A DNA stretch of 64,000 bases from Clostridium sp. 1001271st1 H5 (GCF_005845215.1 NZ_SPHO01000001.1:667146-731145), one strand, 5' to 3'; numbered from the stretch's first letter, positions 7,918 to 15,803 are shown. Notes: generated from the sequence alone by a model not told the origin. Made by a program: numbers and translations.

Positions 7918-9613
7918 CGTATGGAAGAAGAACCGGGAGTTTTATATTGGCGTTGCAGGGACTGTCCTGGAGGGACTGTTCTCTGGTAGCCTGTTTATGC
8001 TGCTTTATTCCGTCATGCGGTTTTTATGGGACGGTCAGTTTGATATGAACCGTGTACTGGTCCTGACAGGTGTTATTGCATTTATCTTTCTGCTCCGTAT
8101 TTTGATATACAGCTATGGCTATACCAAAGCACAGATCGGCGGCGCAAAAGTCAGTAAAAATATCCGCTTGTTTATGGGCGACCATCTCAAGCGTATCCCG
8201 CTTTCCCGGTTTACACAAGGGCAGACAGGCGATTATATCAACACCATTACCAGTGATGTAAATAACTATGAAAAAATTCTGACCCATAAGATCGGGGACA
8301 TTGCAAAGAGCTTTGCCCTGTCGCTGATGTTGATTGTTTTTGTGATGACGATCTACTTTCCAGCCGGGCTGATCCTCCTGATTGCCGACCTGCTTTTGAT
8401 CCCCGGATTGTGGCTTTCTTTCCGGCAGGTAGCGAAGTATGGCAAAGAGAAGAACGATATTTGTGCAGAGAATGTCAGCAGCATTGTGGAGTATGTATCC
8501 GGTATCCAGACTTTCCGGGCCTATGGCGTTGGCGGTCTGAAAAACAAAACCGTGATCCATGCCATGCAGGAGTTTAGCAGGATCAGCTTTGTGTATGAAG
8601 CCAAGGTTCTCCCGATAGGTGCGGGATTTGGTATTTTGAGCTGGCTGTCCTGCCCGGTTGTGATCTGGACGGCCTATGGCCCCTGGGCAGCCGGAACTTT
8701 AGATACCGTGTCCTATCTTTTGATTTGTATGCTGCCTTTGTTCTGTGCGAAGCTGGCAAATTCCATTTTTGTAGACCTCACCAGCTATAAGAATCTGATG
8801 ATCTCGAAAAATAAAATCATGGCTGTGATGAAGGAACCGGAAGAAACCGGCAGCATGGAGCCGCTACAGGCAGCCTCCCATGAGATTGTATTTGACCATG
8901 TGAACTTTTCTTATGTTCCTGGGGAACCGGTGTTAAAACAGGCTTCCTTTACTGTGCCGGATCAGAAGCTGACCGCCATTGTGGGGGATTCCGGCTCCGG
9001 CAAGTCTACCATCCTGAACCTGATTGCAAAATACTATGAAGTATCTGGCGGCACGATTTCCATAGGAGGCAGACCGATCAATCATATAGCTGCGGAACGG
9101 GTATTAGACCAGATTTCTATGGTGGACCAGGATGTGTTCCTGTTTGATGATACAGTGCGGGAGAATATCCGCCATGCCCGTCCGGATGCTACGGACGCAG
9201 AAATTGAAGTGGCCTGCCGAGAGGCAAACTGTGACGGCTTTATCCGCAAGATGGAGAGGGGTTATGATACGCCGATTGGGGAAAATGGAAATCTCCTGTC
9301 CGGCGGCGAACGCCAGCGCCTTTCCATAGCACGTGCCATTTTGAAAAACAGCCCGATCCTGCTGCTTGACGAGGCGACGGCCTCCCTAGACATTGAGAAT
9401 GAATTGGCGGTAAAGCAGGCGATTGCGAATCTACTGAAAGAGAAAAAAACCGTGGTGATGATCGCACATACCCTATCCATCGTAAAAAATGCCGATCAGA
9501 TTCTGGTGGTTTCCGATGGTCGGATCACCGAAGCTGGTACACACGAAGAATTGTTAGCAAAGGATGGAAAGTACGCTGCCATGTGGAACGCAGAACAGCA
9601 GCTTTCCGCCTAA
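7904..9613 (+). CDS. ABC half-transporter (fused membrane and ATPase domains), second of pair
   Basis: The protein has 569 residues. An exporter-type membrane domain (about 10-310) is followed by an ATPase with Walker A GDSGSGKST, signature LSGGERQRLSIAR, Walker B LLLDEATASLD and H-loop AHTLS, where the usual basic residue after His is Thr. ATG 7904 follows GGAGG; the open frame reaches back to 7805 inside the previous gene without a ribosome-binding site. It forms the presumed heterodimer with the preceding product and sits 12 bp before dtxR copy 2. Confidence 0.85.
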   Translation: MNPNNVWKKNREFYIGVAGTVLEGLFSGSLFMLLYSVMRFLWDGQFDMNRVLVLTGVIAFIFLLRILIYSYGYTKAQIGGAKVSKNIRLFMGDHLKRIPLSRFTQGQTGDYINTITSDVNNYEKILTHKIGDIAKSFALSLMLIVFVMTIYFPAGLILLIADLLLIPGLWLSFRQVAKYGKEKNDICAENVSSIVEYVSGIQTFRAYGVGGLKNKTVIHAMQEFSRISFVYEAKVLPIGAGFGILSWLSCPVVIWTAYGPWAAGTLDTVSYLLICMLPLFCAKLANSIFVDLTSYKNLMISKNKIMAVMKEPEETGSMEPLQAASHEIVFDHVNFSYVPGEPVLKQASFTVPDQKLTAIVGDSGSGKSTILNLIAKYYEVSGGTISIGGRPINHIAAERVLDQISMVDQDVFLFDDTVRENIRHARPDATDAEIEVACREANCDGFIRKMERGYDTPIGENGNLLSGGERQRLSIARAILKNSPILLLDEATASLDIENELAVKQAIANLLKEKKTVVMIAHTLSIVKNADQILVVSDGRITEAGTHEELLAKDGKYAAMWNAEQQLSA

Positions 9614-9625
9614 AAGGAGGCTACG

Positions 9626-9994
9626 ATGAAGATTCATGCGTCCGGGGAGGATTATCTGGAGGCTGTGCTGATACTCCAAAAGAAGCAAGGCATGGTCCGC
9701 TCCATTGACCTTGCCCGGTACATGGGCTTTAGCAAACCGAGTATCAGCCATGCGGTAGGCGTTTTGAAAAATGGAGGTTTTCTGACCATGGATGATGATG
9801 GGTTCCTTCATCTGACCGTCATAGGTCGGGAGATTGCCGAGAAAATCTATGAACGCCATTTGTTTTTTATGGAGCAGTTTATCGCTGCTGGCGTCGATCA
9901 GGAAACAGCGGAACAAGACGCCTGCCGGATTGAACACGCCATCAGTGATACATCTTTCCGAAAGCTGAAGGAGAAAGTACAAGGAACCGATTAG
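9626..9994 (+). CDS. DtxR/MntR-family metal-dependent regulator (copy 2)
   Basis: This 122-residue paralogue of the regulator at 471-839 has 15 substitutions. The putative metal ligands D9, E12, H78, C100, E103 and H104 are all kept, and the recognition-helix region (SKPSISHAVGVL) is identical. The two proteins should therefore bind the same metal and very similar DNA, and may form mixed dimers. It ends the ECF/ABC operon. Iron-dependent repression is inferred, not shown. Confidence 0.85.
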   Translation: MKIHASGEDYLEAVLILQKKQGMVRSIDLARYMGFSKPSISHAVGVLKNGGFLTMDDDGFLHLTVIGREIAEKIYERHLFFMEQFIAAGVDQETAEQDACRIEHAISDTSFRKLKEKVQGTD

Positions 9995-10089
9995 CGCACA
10001 TCGGCTCCGCTCTGCTCTGCATAATAAGTTATCTGCCCCGTCCGGGGAAAGAAAAAAAACGTTGACTGGGGCAGATAATTTCGTGCGCT
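9986..10089 (+). repeat. Direct repeat copy 2 with nested inverted repeats
   Basis: This is the second copy of the segment at 831-929, again overlapping the dtxR stop. Both inverted-repeat pairs are kept: TAGCGCAC at 9992 with GTGCGCT ending at 10089, and the inner 11-bp pair around 10029-10078. Conservation of both arms suggests a functional structure. Confidence 0.7.
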
Positions 10090-10350
10090 CATTTTAGAAA
10101 TGTGATGCTCTATCGGCGGTTTTGAAAGATCAGGGCGCCGTTTCTTTTGCCCTCAAAGGGAATGACGTGCTGACGCTGGCGGATACGGCGGCTTACTGGA
10201 GGGAGCCGCTATGATACAACCTGACCGCAGACAAATTCTGACGATGTTTGCACTATCGTTAAAAAAGTCAGACCGCCCAACAGGAACAGTCTGACGACGA
10301 TTGCGAAAATCGTCGCTTTTTAAAATTTATGTTGAAAGTAGATAGTAATA
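10090..10350. other. Non-coding stretch with gene relic and hairpins
   Basis: No intact gene is seen. One frame ending at 10213 codes about 34 residues (ending DTAAYWREPL) without a usable start and looks like the tail of a lost gene; I could not identify it. GTCAGAC (10267-10273) and GTCTGAC (10289-10295) form an inverted repeat. Confidence 0.4.
10295..10321 (+). terminator. Putative intrinsic terminator
   Basis: An 8-bp stem CGACGATT / AATCGTCG with a 5-base loop is followed by CTTTTT. It lies downstream of the dtxR copy 2 region. Confidence 0.6.
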
Positions 10351-10373
10351 GAGCTGGGTATCATGTGCCCAGC

Positions 10374-10574
10374 TCAATCTTCTACATGGAAGACATCTTC
10401 CACCATCATATTAAAGTATTTTGAAATCCGCAGCATAAACTCTGCGGATGGGGTGCTTTCCCCACGTTCTATTCGACCGATGGTTTTGGTACAGTATCCG
10501 GTAGCTTCAGCAAGTTCATCCTGGTAGATGCCACGCTGCTCACGGATTTCTTTGATATTGTTGACAACCGCCAT
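10374..10574 (-). CDS. Small XRE-family helix-turn-helix regulator
   Basis: The 66-residue protein is essentially one Cro/C1-type HTH (IKEIREQRGIYQDELAEATG, then TKTIGRIERGESTPS). It lies downstream of, and on the same strand as, the S24 repressor gene. A hairpin GAGCTGGG/CCCAGCTC (10351-10375) spans its stop codon and may end transcription. GC content is lower than in the uptake cassette, marking the start of the second module of the element. Regulatory target unknown. Confidence 0.8.
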   Translation of the reverse strand: MAVVNNIKEIREQRGIYQDELAEATGYCTKTIGRIERGESTPSAEFMLRISKYFNMMVEDVFHVED

Positions 10575-10621
10575 AAAAATTCCTTCTTTCAGATTCTGAT
10601 TTCTTAGTGTTAATTATGCAA

Positions 10622-10633
10622 GAACATGTGTCC
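10622..10633 (-). promoter_or_regulatory. Candidate operator (GGACACATGTTC read on minus strand)
   Basis: Read on the minus strand this is GGACACATGTTC, sharing GGACACAT with the site at 11513-11526 upstream of the polymerase gene. It lies between the XRE gene and the S24 repressor. A shared operator for the S24 repressor is inferred. Confidence 0.35.
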
Positions 10634-10666
10634 AATAAAAAGGACTTGCATTAATTGGCACTGGTC

Positions 10667-11401
10667 TTATTTGTAACTCTTAGCAATATCAGCAGGATTA
10701 CATTTTCCGAGAACCTTACCAAATATATCTAAACGATCATCTTCTCCGACGGGGATAGGTGCATACTTTTCATTAAGCGAGATAAGGAAGATTCCGTCTT
10801 TATCGTTTTGCAATTTCTTGATGTAGGCTTCTCCGTTTAGAGCGAAGATGCCGATTTCTCCATTAGCAACAGATTCCTGTTGTAATACCCATGCAATCTG
10901 ACCATCAGAAAACTCAGGCTCCATACTGTCGCCACTGATACGGACACCAAAAGTAGTATCTTCCGGTAAGATAGATTCATCTATACATACAGTCTCTTTT
11001 GGTCCGTCTACAAGGAAGTTACCGGTTCCGGCTGATACAGCATTTTCAAAAATATCAATGCAGCGGAACGGAATAATTTTGGCAGTCTGCTTTTCATATA
11101 ATCCGGACGCATGGAGAAGATTAATATAATCCATAGCTTTTTCCCTGCCTTCATCAGTAAGTGATGAAAAAGGATCAGCAGGATTTACTCCAAAATATGC
11201 TTCATACATATTAGTAATACCAAGGATTCTACACACCTTGTAAAATATGGTAACGCTTGGTTCAGCAAGATTTCTTTCCCAGTTAGATATAGCTTTGTAG
11301 GAAATGGTAACACCTTCCTTAGCTAATTCATCAGCGAGATCCTGCTGGAGCAAGCCTTTCTTTTTTCTATATGATGAAATGATTTCTCCGATTGAGTACA
11401 T
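10667..11401 (-). CDS. LexA/CI-like repressor with HTH and S24 autoprotease domain
   Basis: The protein has 244 residues. Residues 1-65 are an XRE-type HTH (SSYRKKKGLLQQDLADELAK). The C-terminal half is an S24 peptidase with the Ala-Gly cleavage site in NAVSAGTGNF, catalytic Ser in ISGDSMEPEF and Lys in AYIKKL. Such repressors cut themselves when RecA is activated by DNA damage. It is divergent from the Y-family polymerase gene, so the pair resembles a private SOS circuit of the mobile element. An additional role controlling excision is plausible but not shown. Confidence 0.88.
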   Translation of the reverse strand: MYSIGEIISSYRKKKGLLQQDLADELAKEGVTISYKAISNWERNLAEPSVTIFYKVCRILGITNMYEAYFGVNPADPFSSLTDEGREKAMDYINLLHASGLYEKQTAKIIPFRCIDIFENAVSAGTGNFLVDGPKETVCIDESILPEDTTFGVRISGDSMEPEFSDGQIAWVLQQESVANGEIGIFALNGEAYIKKLQNDKDGIFLISLNEKYAPIPVGEDDRLDIFGKVLGKCNPADIAKSYK

Positions 11402-11512
11402 AAATACGCCTCTTTTCTTTCATTTTGTTGATTTCTAATGTCTCTTTTCACTCCATAGTATATAGCAACAGTACCAATTATTCAAGCTAAAAATCCAATA
11501 TAATGAGAAAAA

Positions 11513-11557
11513 GGACACATATGTCCGTTGACAGTCGATTATTCTTGGGGTTATACT
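11513..11557 (+). promoter_or_regulatory. Promoter and candidate operator for the Y-family polymerase gene
   Basis: -35 TTGACA (11528-11533) and -10 TATACT (11552-11557) are 18 bp apart. GGACACATATGTCC (11513-11526), a partial palindrome, ends one base before the -35. The same GGACACAT core occurs near 10622-10633. It probably binds the S24 repressor encoded divergently. Confidence 0.6.
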
Positions 11558-11636
11558 ATGCACTGTAAGAAACATTACTCATATACTTGGACTAAAGGTT
11601 ATGGTAGAGACTGATTAAATACAGGAGGTTATGCAG

Positions 11637-12887
11637 ATGGGAGACAGGGTAATACTTCATTCAGATATCAACTGTTGTTATGCTTCGATTGAACATTTGC
11701 ATCATCCTGAGCTTGCAGGAAAGCCATTGGCAGTAGGCGGAGACCCGGAGGCAAGACATGGGATTGTCTTAACAGCTGACTATATTGCCAAGAAGTACGG
11801 TGTGAAAACAGGAATGGCACTCTGGCAGGCAAAGCAGGTCTGTCCGGACATAACATTTGTATCACCAAGAATGGACTTATATCTTCGGTTCTCAAGGATG
11901 GCTCATGAGATATATGCAGAATATACGGACAGACAGGAACCATATGGGATTGATGAGTGCTGGCTTGATGTGACAGGAAGCAGTTCCCTTAAAGGGGATG
12001 GATTGCTTATCGCACAGGAAATCAGCAGGAGAATGAAGTCAGAGCTTGGCATCACAGTGAGTGTTGGTGTTTCTTTCAATAAGATATTTGCAAAGCTGGG
12101 TTCTGACTACAAGAAGCCGGATGCTATCACTACTATGTATAAGAGTGAGTTTAAGCAGAAGGCTTGGTCGCTTCCGGTGGCAGATCTTCTATACGTTGGC
12201 AAAAGTACGAACAGAAAGCTTGCATTATTTGGTATTAAAACCATAGGTGATCTTGCAAGAACAGATGAAGATGTGCTTAACAGTCACCTTGGAAAGATGG
12301 GCAGTATCTTATGGTCATTTGCTAATGGCTATGATGATTCACCTGTCAAGCTGGAGAATACCCACGCTCCAATCAAATCGGTGGGAAACAGCACAACGAC
12401 ACCAAAGGATTTAGTATGCGATGAGGATGTAAAGATTGTTCTTTATATTCTGGCTGAGAGTGTTGCAGCAAGACTTCGTGAGAATGGATTCCGGTGCAGA
12501 GTGGTTGAGATAAGTGTCAGGGATAATGAATTATTCTCTTTTACCCGTCATAAAAAGATTGACCATGCGACAAATATTACCGGAGAAATAGCTGCATACG
12601 CATATCAGATATTTAAGGAAAACTATAACTGGAGCAAACCAATCCGTAGTGTTGGTGTCAGAGGTGCAGATCTGGTAACAGATAATTATTGGGAGCAGAT
12701 AGATTTGTTCTCAAGTGTGGAGAAACGGGAAAAGCAGATGAAGATGGATAATGCTGTGGATGAGATTCGCAGAAGATTTGGATTTTACAGCATACAGAGA
12801 GGGCTTATGTACCGGGACAGGATTCTGTCGGCAGTCAATGCAAAAGAAGAACACACAGTACATCCACATGGGTACTTTTCAGGTTAG
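11637..12887 (+). CDS. Y-family translesion DNA polymerase (UmuC/DinB type)
   Basis: The protein has 416 residues. Visible are the N-terminal metal ligand motif (LHSDINCCYASIE), the catalytic YGIDECWLDVTG with the Asp-Glu pair, and SVGVSFNKIFAKLGSDYKKP. The little-finger domain follows after about residue 235. It copies damaged DNA with low fidelity. ATG 11637 lies 8 bp after CAGGAGG, while the in-frame ATG at 11631 is too close to it. It is divergent from the S24 repressor and followed by a LexA-domain protein, so damage-inducible expression is likely. Confidence 0.88.
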   Translation: MGDRVILHSDINCCYASIEHLHHPELAGKPLAVGGDPEARHGIVLTADYIAKKYGVKTGMALWQAKQVCPDITFVSPRMDLYLRFSRMAHEIYAEYTDRQEPYGIDECWLDVTGSSSLKGDGLLIAQEISRRMKSELGITVSVGVSFNKIFAKLGSDYKKPDAITTMYKSEFKQKAWSLPVADLLYVGKSTNRKLALFGIKTIGDLARTDEDVLNSHLGKMGSILWSFANGYDDSPVKLENTHAPIKSVGNSTTTPKDLVCDEDVKIVLYILAESVAARLRENGFRCRVVEISVRDNELFSFTRHKKIDHATNITGEIAAYAYQIFKENYNWSKPIRSVGVRGADLVTDNYWEQIDLFSSVEKREKQMKMDNAVDEIRRRFGFYSIQRGLMYRDRILSAVNAKEEHTVHPHGYFSG

Positions 12888-12929
12888 CAACGAGAAGTGC
12901 CAATAGAGTAAAGAAGAGGGAGGCGGAAC

Positions 12930-13172
12930 ATGAGCGAAGCAGCAAGAATTAATCTGGTAGACAGAGCACCATTGACGGAGAAGCAGCAGAATGTGTATGA
13001 AAGCATTATGCAATATCAGCGTGTGAATGGCTATGCTCCTACTATCAGGGAGATATGCAAGATGGTAGGGGTGGCATCGACTTCAAGTGTTTATGCACAT
13101 CTGAAAATATTAGAAGAAAAAGGCTATATAGCAAGGAAGATGGATGCTTCCAGAGCAATAGCAATCTTGTAA
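12930..13172 (+). CDS. LexA DNA-binding-domain-only protein
   Basis: The 80-residue protein is a single LexA-type winged helix (LTEKQQNVYESIMQYQRVNG, then SSVYAHLKILEEKGYIARK) and ends where LexA would continue into its S24 domain. It therefore cannot self-cleave. It is preceded by a good GGAGG and lies 42 bp after the polymerase gene. It may compete with host LexA, or act as an antagonist or co-repressor at SOS-type boxes (inference). Confidence 0.82.
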   Translation: MSEAARINLVDRAPLTEKQQNVYESIMQYQRVNGYAPTIREICKMVGVASTSSVYAHLKILEEKGYIARKMDASRAIAIL

Positions 13173-13186
13173 GGAAGGTGATTACA

Positions 13187-13432
13187 TTGAGCAATAAGGT
13201 ATATGTTGATGTACTTGCAGAGTTTTCAAAGGACGGACTGCTCATTCCCAAAGAGATAACATGGGAAGATGGCAGAAAGTATGAGATTACACGAGTAAAA
13301 GACAAGCGTAGAGCAGCCAGTACAAGGGCTGGTGGCGTTGGAGAGCGTTATACCTGCGTGGTAGATGGAAAGGAAATATTCCTTTTCTATGAAGATAACA
13401 ATATGTGGTTTATGGAAAGAGCCGGAGCCTGA
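13187..13432 (+). CDS. Small protein of unknown function (81 aa)
   Basis: I chose the TTG start at 13187 because AAGGAAGGTG lies just upstream. The frame extends to 13055 but overlaps the LexA-domain gene. The sequence is soluble and charged, with DVLAEFSKDGLLIPKEITWE and a C-terminal CVVDGKEIFLFYEDNNMWF that looks like a small beta barrel. No family is certain. Tight spacing (14 bp) behind the LexA-domain gene and the polymerase suggests a DNA-repair or regulatory accessory role, as is common for small genes behind element-borne polymerases. Confidence 0.6.
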   Translation: MSNKVYVDVLAEFSKDGLLIPKEITWEDGRKYEITRVKDKRRAASTRAGGVGERYTCVVDGKEIFLFYEDNNMWFMERAGA

Positions 13433-13608
13433 TGTGATTGTGTGCTTACAGCACAATTCATATCAGTTGGCTTTAGATCAGCAAAGCCGGGGAATGTGCA
13501 GACATTCATCGGAACTCTCGGCAAAAGGCTTGCAAAGGTGATTTCCCTTTCCTTTACGAGTACAGAATTGTAGATTGATGATTTTGTATGAATAAGGAGC
13601 GAACTGAA

Positions 13609-13812
13609 TTGAACAAAGAAAATGTTATAGAAATTAGATGTAAAAAATGCAACAAGTTAATGATGGAATATTTTGTATGCGGTGATGATTCCGCTGTGGC
13701 ACTTCAGAATATTGGAATTAAGTGTGACAGATGCAAGCGAGTGATGATACTCAAGAAGTATTCCGAGGGAATGATGAAGGAACATTCTGAGAATGGAACT
13801 TTCAGAATATAA
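13609..13812 (+). CDS. Small zinc-ribbon protein (Com-like)
   Basis: The 67-residue protein has two CxxC knuckles (RCKKCNKL and KCDRCKRV) spaced about 30 residues apart, suggesting a single structural zinc site. Com-like translational regulators of phages have this shape. TTG 13609 is 9 bp after AAGGAG; an ATG at 13588 in the same frame has no ribosome-binding site. Function unknown. The 176 bases before it hold no gene I can support. Confidence 0.6.
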   Translation: MNKENVIEIRCKKCNKLMMEYFVCGDDSAVALQNIGIKCDRCKRVMILKKYSEGMMKEHSENGTFRI

Positions 13813-13872
13813 CGATTGAAAATTAAATTATAGCCCACCTGATAAGGGCACATCAAAAGATGGAAGCACCAG

Positions 13873-13926
13873 AGACGCAGGGGAAACGAACAGTATTTAT
13901 GATACTGGTTTCCTCGTGCGTCTTTT
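13873..13926 (+). terminator. Strong intrinsic terminator
   Basis: A near-continuous stem made of AGACGCA/TGCGTCT, GGGGAAAC/GTTTCCTC and CAGTAT/ATACTG is followed by TCTTTTT. It separates the SOS-like genes from the next transcription unit. Confidence 0.8.
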
Positions 13927-13980
13927 TGTGCTGTAAAGGTAATCCGACTTGTTCGTTTCCAAGGGCGGCAAGGAGGATTT

Positions 13981-14328
13981 ATGAGCAGTAAAGCACAGAC
14001 AAGAGAAAAGGATTATGAGAGAGGAATACGAATTGCTGATAGAAGAAAGGAGATAGGATTATCACAGGATGAGTTAGCTCATAGAGTAGGTATAGGCAGA
14101 CAAGCATTATCTGCGATTGAAAATGGTGGAGATTTTAAGACACAGACATTAGATAATCTAGCAATCGTACTTGGTGTATCTGTTGATTTCATAATGTATG
14201 GAAAGAATGAAGAAAAGTCGGAACTATTATCTGAGGCAATGGATGTTCTTTCAGATATGGATGAATTGCAGATAAGACAGTGTCTTGCAATGATGAAAGC
14301 AATGAAAAGCGTGTCAGTTGAAAAGTGA
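13981..14328 (+). CDS. XRE-family helix-turn-helix regulator
   Basis: The protein has 115 residues with a Cro/C1 HTH at about 18-72 (DRRKEIGLSQDELAHRVGIG, then QALSAIENG) and a C-terminal acidic helical tail. AGGAGG lies 8 bp upstream of the ATG. It follows a strong terminator, so it opens a new transcription unit. A palindrome GTCGTGTTTACACGAC (14331-14346) lies directly behind the stop and may be an operator or a weak terminator. It is probably a regulator of element maintenance; targets unknown. Confidence 0.8.
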   Translation: MSSKAQTREKDYERGIRIADRRKEIGLSQDELAHRVGIGRQALSAIENGGDFKTQTLDNLAIVLGVSVDFIMYGKNEEKSELLSEAMDVLSDMDELQIRQCLAMMKAMKSVSVEK

Positions 14329-14330
14329 TT

Positions 14331-14346
14331 GTCGTGTTTACACGAC
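14331..14346. promoter_or_regulatory. Palindrome GTCGTGTTTACACGAC
   Basis: A 7-bp perfect inverted repeat with a 2-base centre lies between the XRE gene and the recombinase-like gene. There is no T-tract, so a protein-binding site is more likely than a terminator. Confidence 0.4.
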
Positions 14347-14478
14347 ATAATTGTCGCCTGTACACGGTCGGCAATTAAGGTGTGGCAGATTACAATATAC
14401 TTGTGCTTGAGATACAGCACACCACGAGAGTGGAGGCGCCAAAACTCTCCAATACGAAATCGTAAAGGAGATAACAAA

Positions 14479-14886
14479 ATGAAAAAAAGAGATTTTAACT
14501 TAGTAGGAAACGAAGGTACAGATAATCAGGAGCTTGCAAAGGGTATTGCATTTGTAAAGTCACGCAGAGCGGAACTCAATGTAGTCCAGATGGTTGAAAG
14601 TATGCGTGATCAGGCAATACCTAATGGAGTAATAATAAATGATGCGTATTGTGATCGCTCAATGACAAGGGACTATGACAGAGAAGCACTGAATGCTTTC
14701 TTTGCAACACTTAAAGAGGAAGATTTTGAGGTTGTAGTAGTCAGAAGCCTGAATGAGATCACCGATGACATTTATGATCTGGAGGAATTTGTGAAGACCA
14801 TCACAGATATGGGCATATGGCTCTATTCTCTTGAAGTCGGTCCAGTGCCAATTACTGTATCTCATGCAGAGGACTTTGGATGCTAA
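14479..14886 (+). CDS. Degenerate serine-recombinase-fold protein
   Basis: The 135-residue protein has the pattern of the resolvase N-terminal domain: IAFVKSRRAEL where active enzymes have YxRxS, DRSMTRDYDREALNAFF, then EVVVVRSLNEITDDIYDLEEF where active enzymes have two catalytic arginines in DRLSRD. Those arginines are replaced (N, E, D) and no DNA-binding domain follows. It is therefore probably not a recombinase but a structural or regulatory derivative. ATG 14479 follows AAAGGAGATAAC. The gene overlaps the next start by 7 bases. A second such protein is at 15432. Confidence 0.6.
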   Translation: MKKRDFNLVGNEGTDNQELAKGIAFVKSRRAELNVVQMVESMRDQAIPNGVIINDAYCDRSMTRDYDREALNAFFATLKEEDFEVVVVRSLNEITDDIYDLEEFVKTITDMGIWLYSLEVGPVPITVSHAEDFGC

Positions 14887-15101
14887 AGGAGTCCTTTGGT
14901 AGATCGACAACAGAAATTCATTCCGGTCGGGACAAACAAGTCCCGGCTGTGAAGGATTGCAGATTTACGCAGACTGCATTCGGAACAGTAGTACATGATT
15001 CGAGAGGGAAGTGGCTTGGTCAGTATGAAACAGAAGATGCAGCTGTAGAGATGTTAAGAGAAATGGCAAAGGACGATGGAGGATATAGCGATGAAATATG
15101 A
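14880..15101 (+). CDS. Hypothetical small protein (73 aa)
   Basis: The ORF overlaps the recombinase-like gene by 7 bases and the following HTH gene by 11, suggesting translational coupling. The product includes FTQTAFGTVVHDSRGKWLGQ, possibly a small beta-strand domain, and an acidic end. I recognise no family. The start lacks a strong ribosome-binding site, so it could also begin at an alternative internal codon. Confidence 0.5.
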   Translation: MLKESFGRSTTEIHSGRDKQVPAVKDCRFTQTAFGTVVHDSRGKWLGQYETEDAAVEMLREMAKDDGGYSDEI

Positions 15102-15420
15102 TGGTTATCAAGTTGGAATCGTGATTAAGTCGTTACGAATCCAAAGAAATCTTACAAAAGAAGCCCTTGCTGCTGAGCTTGGTATTAGTGAGTCAACTAT
15201 CAAAAAGTATGAGAATGGAGAACGTGCATTAAGTATCACAAATCTATTTAAGATAATTGATTATTTCAAAGTAGATGCTAATACAATCCTGAATGTGGCA
15301 GAGGGTAAGAAAGAAAATTCAATAGACTCTAGGTTGGAATTAATGGATTATAGCAGGAAGGCATATTTTCAAAAGATATTTAACGAGATGCTTGATAATG
15401 CAGAGATGCTTGTTTCATAG
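15091..15420 (+). CDS. XRE-family helix-turn-helix regulator
   Basis: The protein has 109 residues with an N-terminal HTH (IKSLRIQRNLTKEALAAELG, then SESTIKKYENGERALS) and a helical C-terminal tail. ATG 15091 lies 8 bp after GGAGG; the open frame reaches 15076 but that would include the ribosome-binding site. It sits between the two recombinase-fold genes in one compact operon, so it may regulate them or pair with them in regulation. Confidence 0.78.
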   Translation: MKYDGYQVGIVIKSLRIQRNLTKEALAAELGISESTIKKYENGERALSITNLFKIIDYFKVDANTILNVAEGKKENSIDSRLELMDYSRKAYFQKIFNEMLDNAEMLVS

Positions 15421-15431
15421 GAGGTTTGGCT

Positions 15432-15800
15432 ATGAGAAGAAAGAAAAAGACGATTGAATGTATAGAGTATCTGTCAGTAAGTGCACCATTGGATATAGTG
15501 GATCGCTTAGAGGACAAGCAGAGTAAATATATTCATGAGTATGTAAAAAATAAAGAATACATGATTGTTGGCACTGAACGCCGACATGGATTTTCACAGA
15601 ATGATGTGGACAGACAGTGGCATCAGATTGTGGATAAGATTAGAAAAAAGCAGGTAGATGGTGTAATAGTCGCAAACATGAGTGTTATTACAGACAATCT
15701 TATTGACGCATTTATAAAAGTAGCGCAAGTTCAGGCTGCCGGAGGAATTATTGTTACAGTAGATGATGGCAGGCTGGCTATGCAGTTAAGGGGGTTTTAG
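15432..15800 (+). CDS. Second degenerate serine-recombinase-fold protein
   Basis: The 122-residue protein has the resolvase-domain outline: IEYLSVSA at the position of the catalytic-Ser strand, RQWHQIVDKIRKKQVDGVIV, then NMSVITDNLIDAF in place of the catalytic DRLSRD-type motif, followed by GGIIVTVDD. The active-site arginines are absent and there is no C-terminal DNA-binding part. ATG 15432 follows AGGAGG; a TTG at 15426 is in frame but too close. It ends 3 bases before the PemK/MazF toxin gene, so the two are cotranscribed. Confidence 0.55.
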   Translation: MRRKKKTIECIEYLSVSAPLDIVDRLEDKQSKYIHEYVKNKEYMIVGTERRHGFSQNDVDRQWHQIVDKIRKKQVDGVIVANMSVITDNLIDAFIKVAQVQAAGGIIVTVDDGRLAMQLRGF

Positions 15801-15803
15801 ATT

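Noticed and set aside
10090-10213. Possible intact small gene
   Set aside because: The frame has no start codon or ribosome-binding site and begins right after a stop, so it is at most a gene tail.
13830-13980. Possible structured ncRNA or CRISPR-like repeat
   Set aside because: A single hairpin with a T-tract explains it as a terminator. There are no repeated spacer-sized units.
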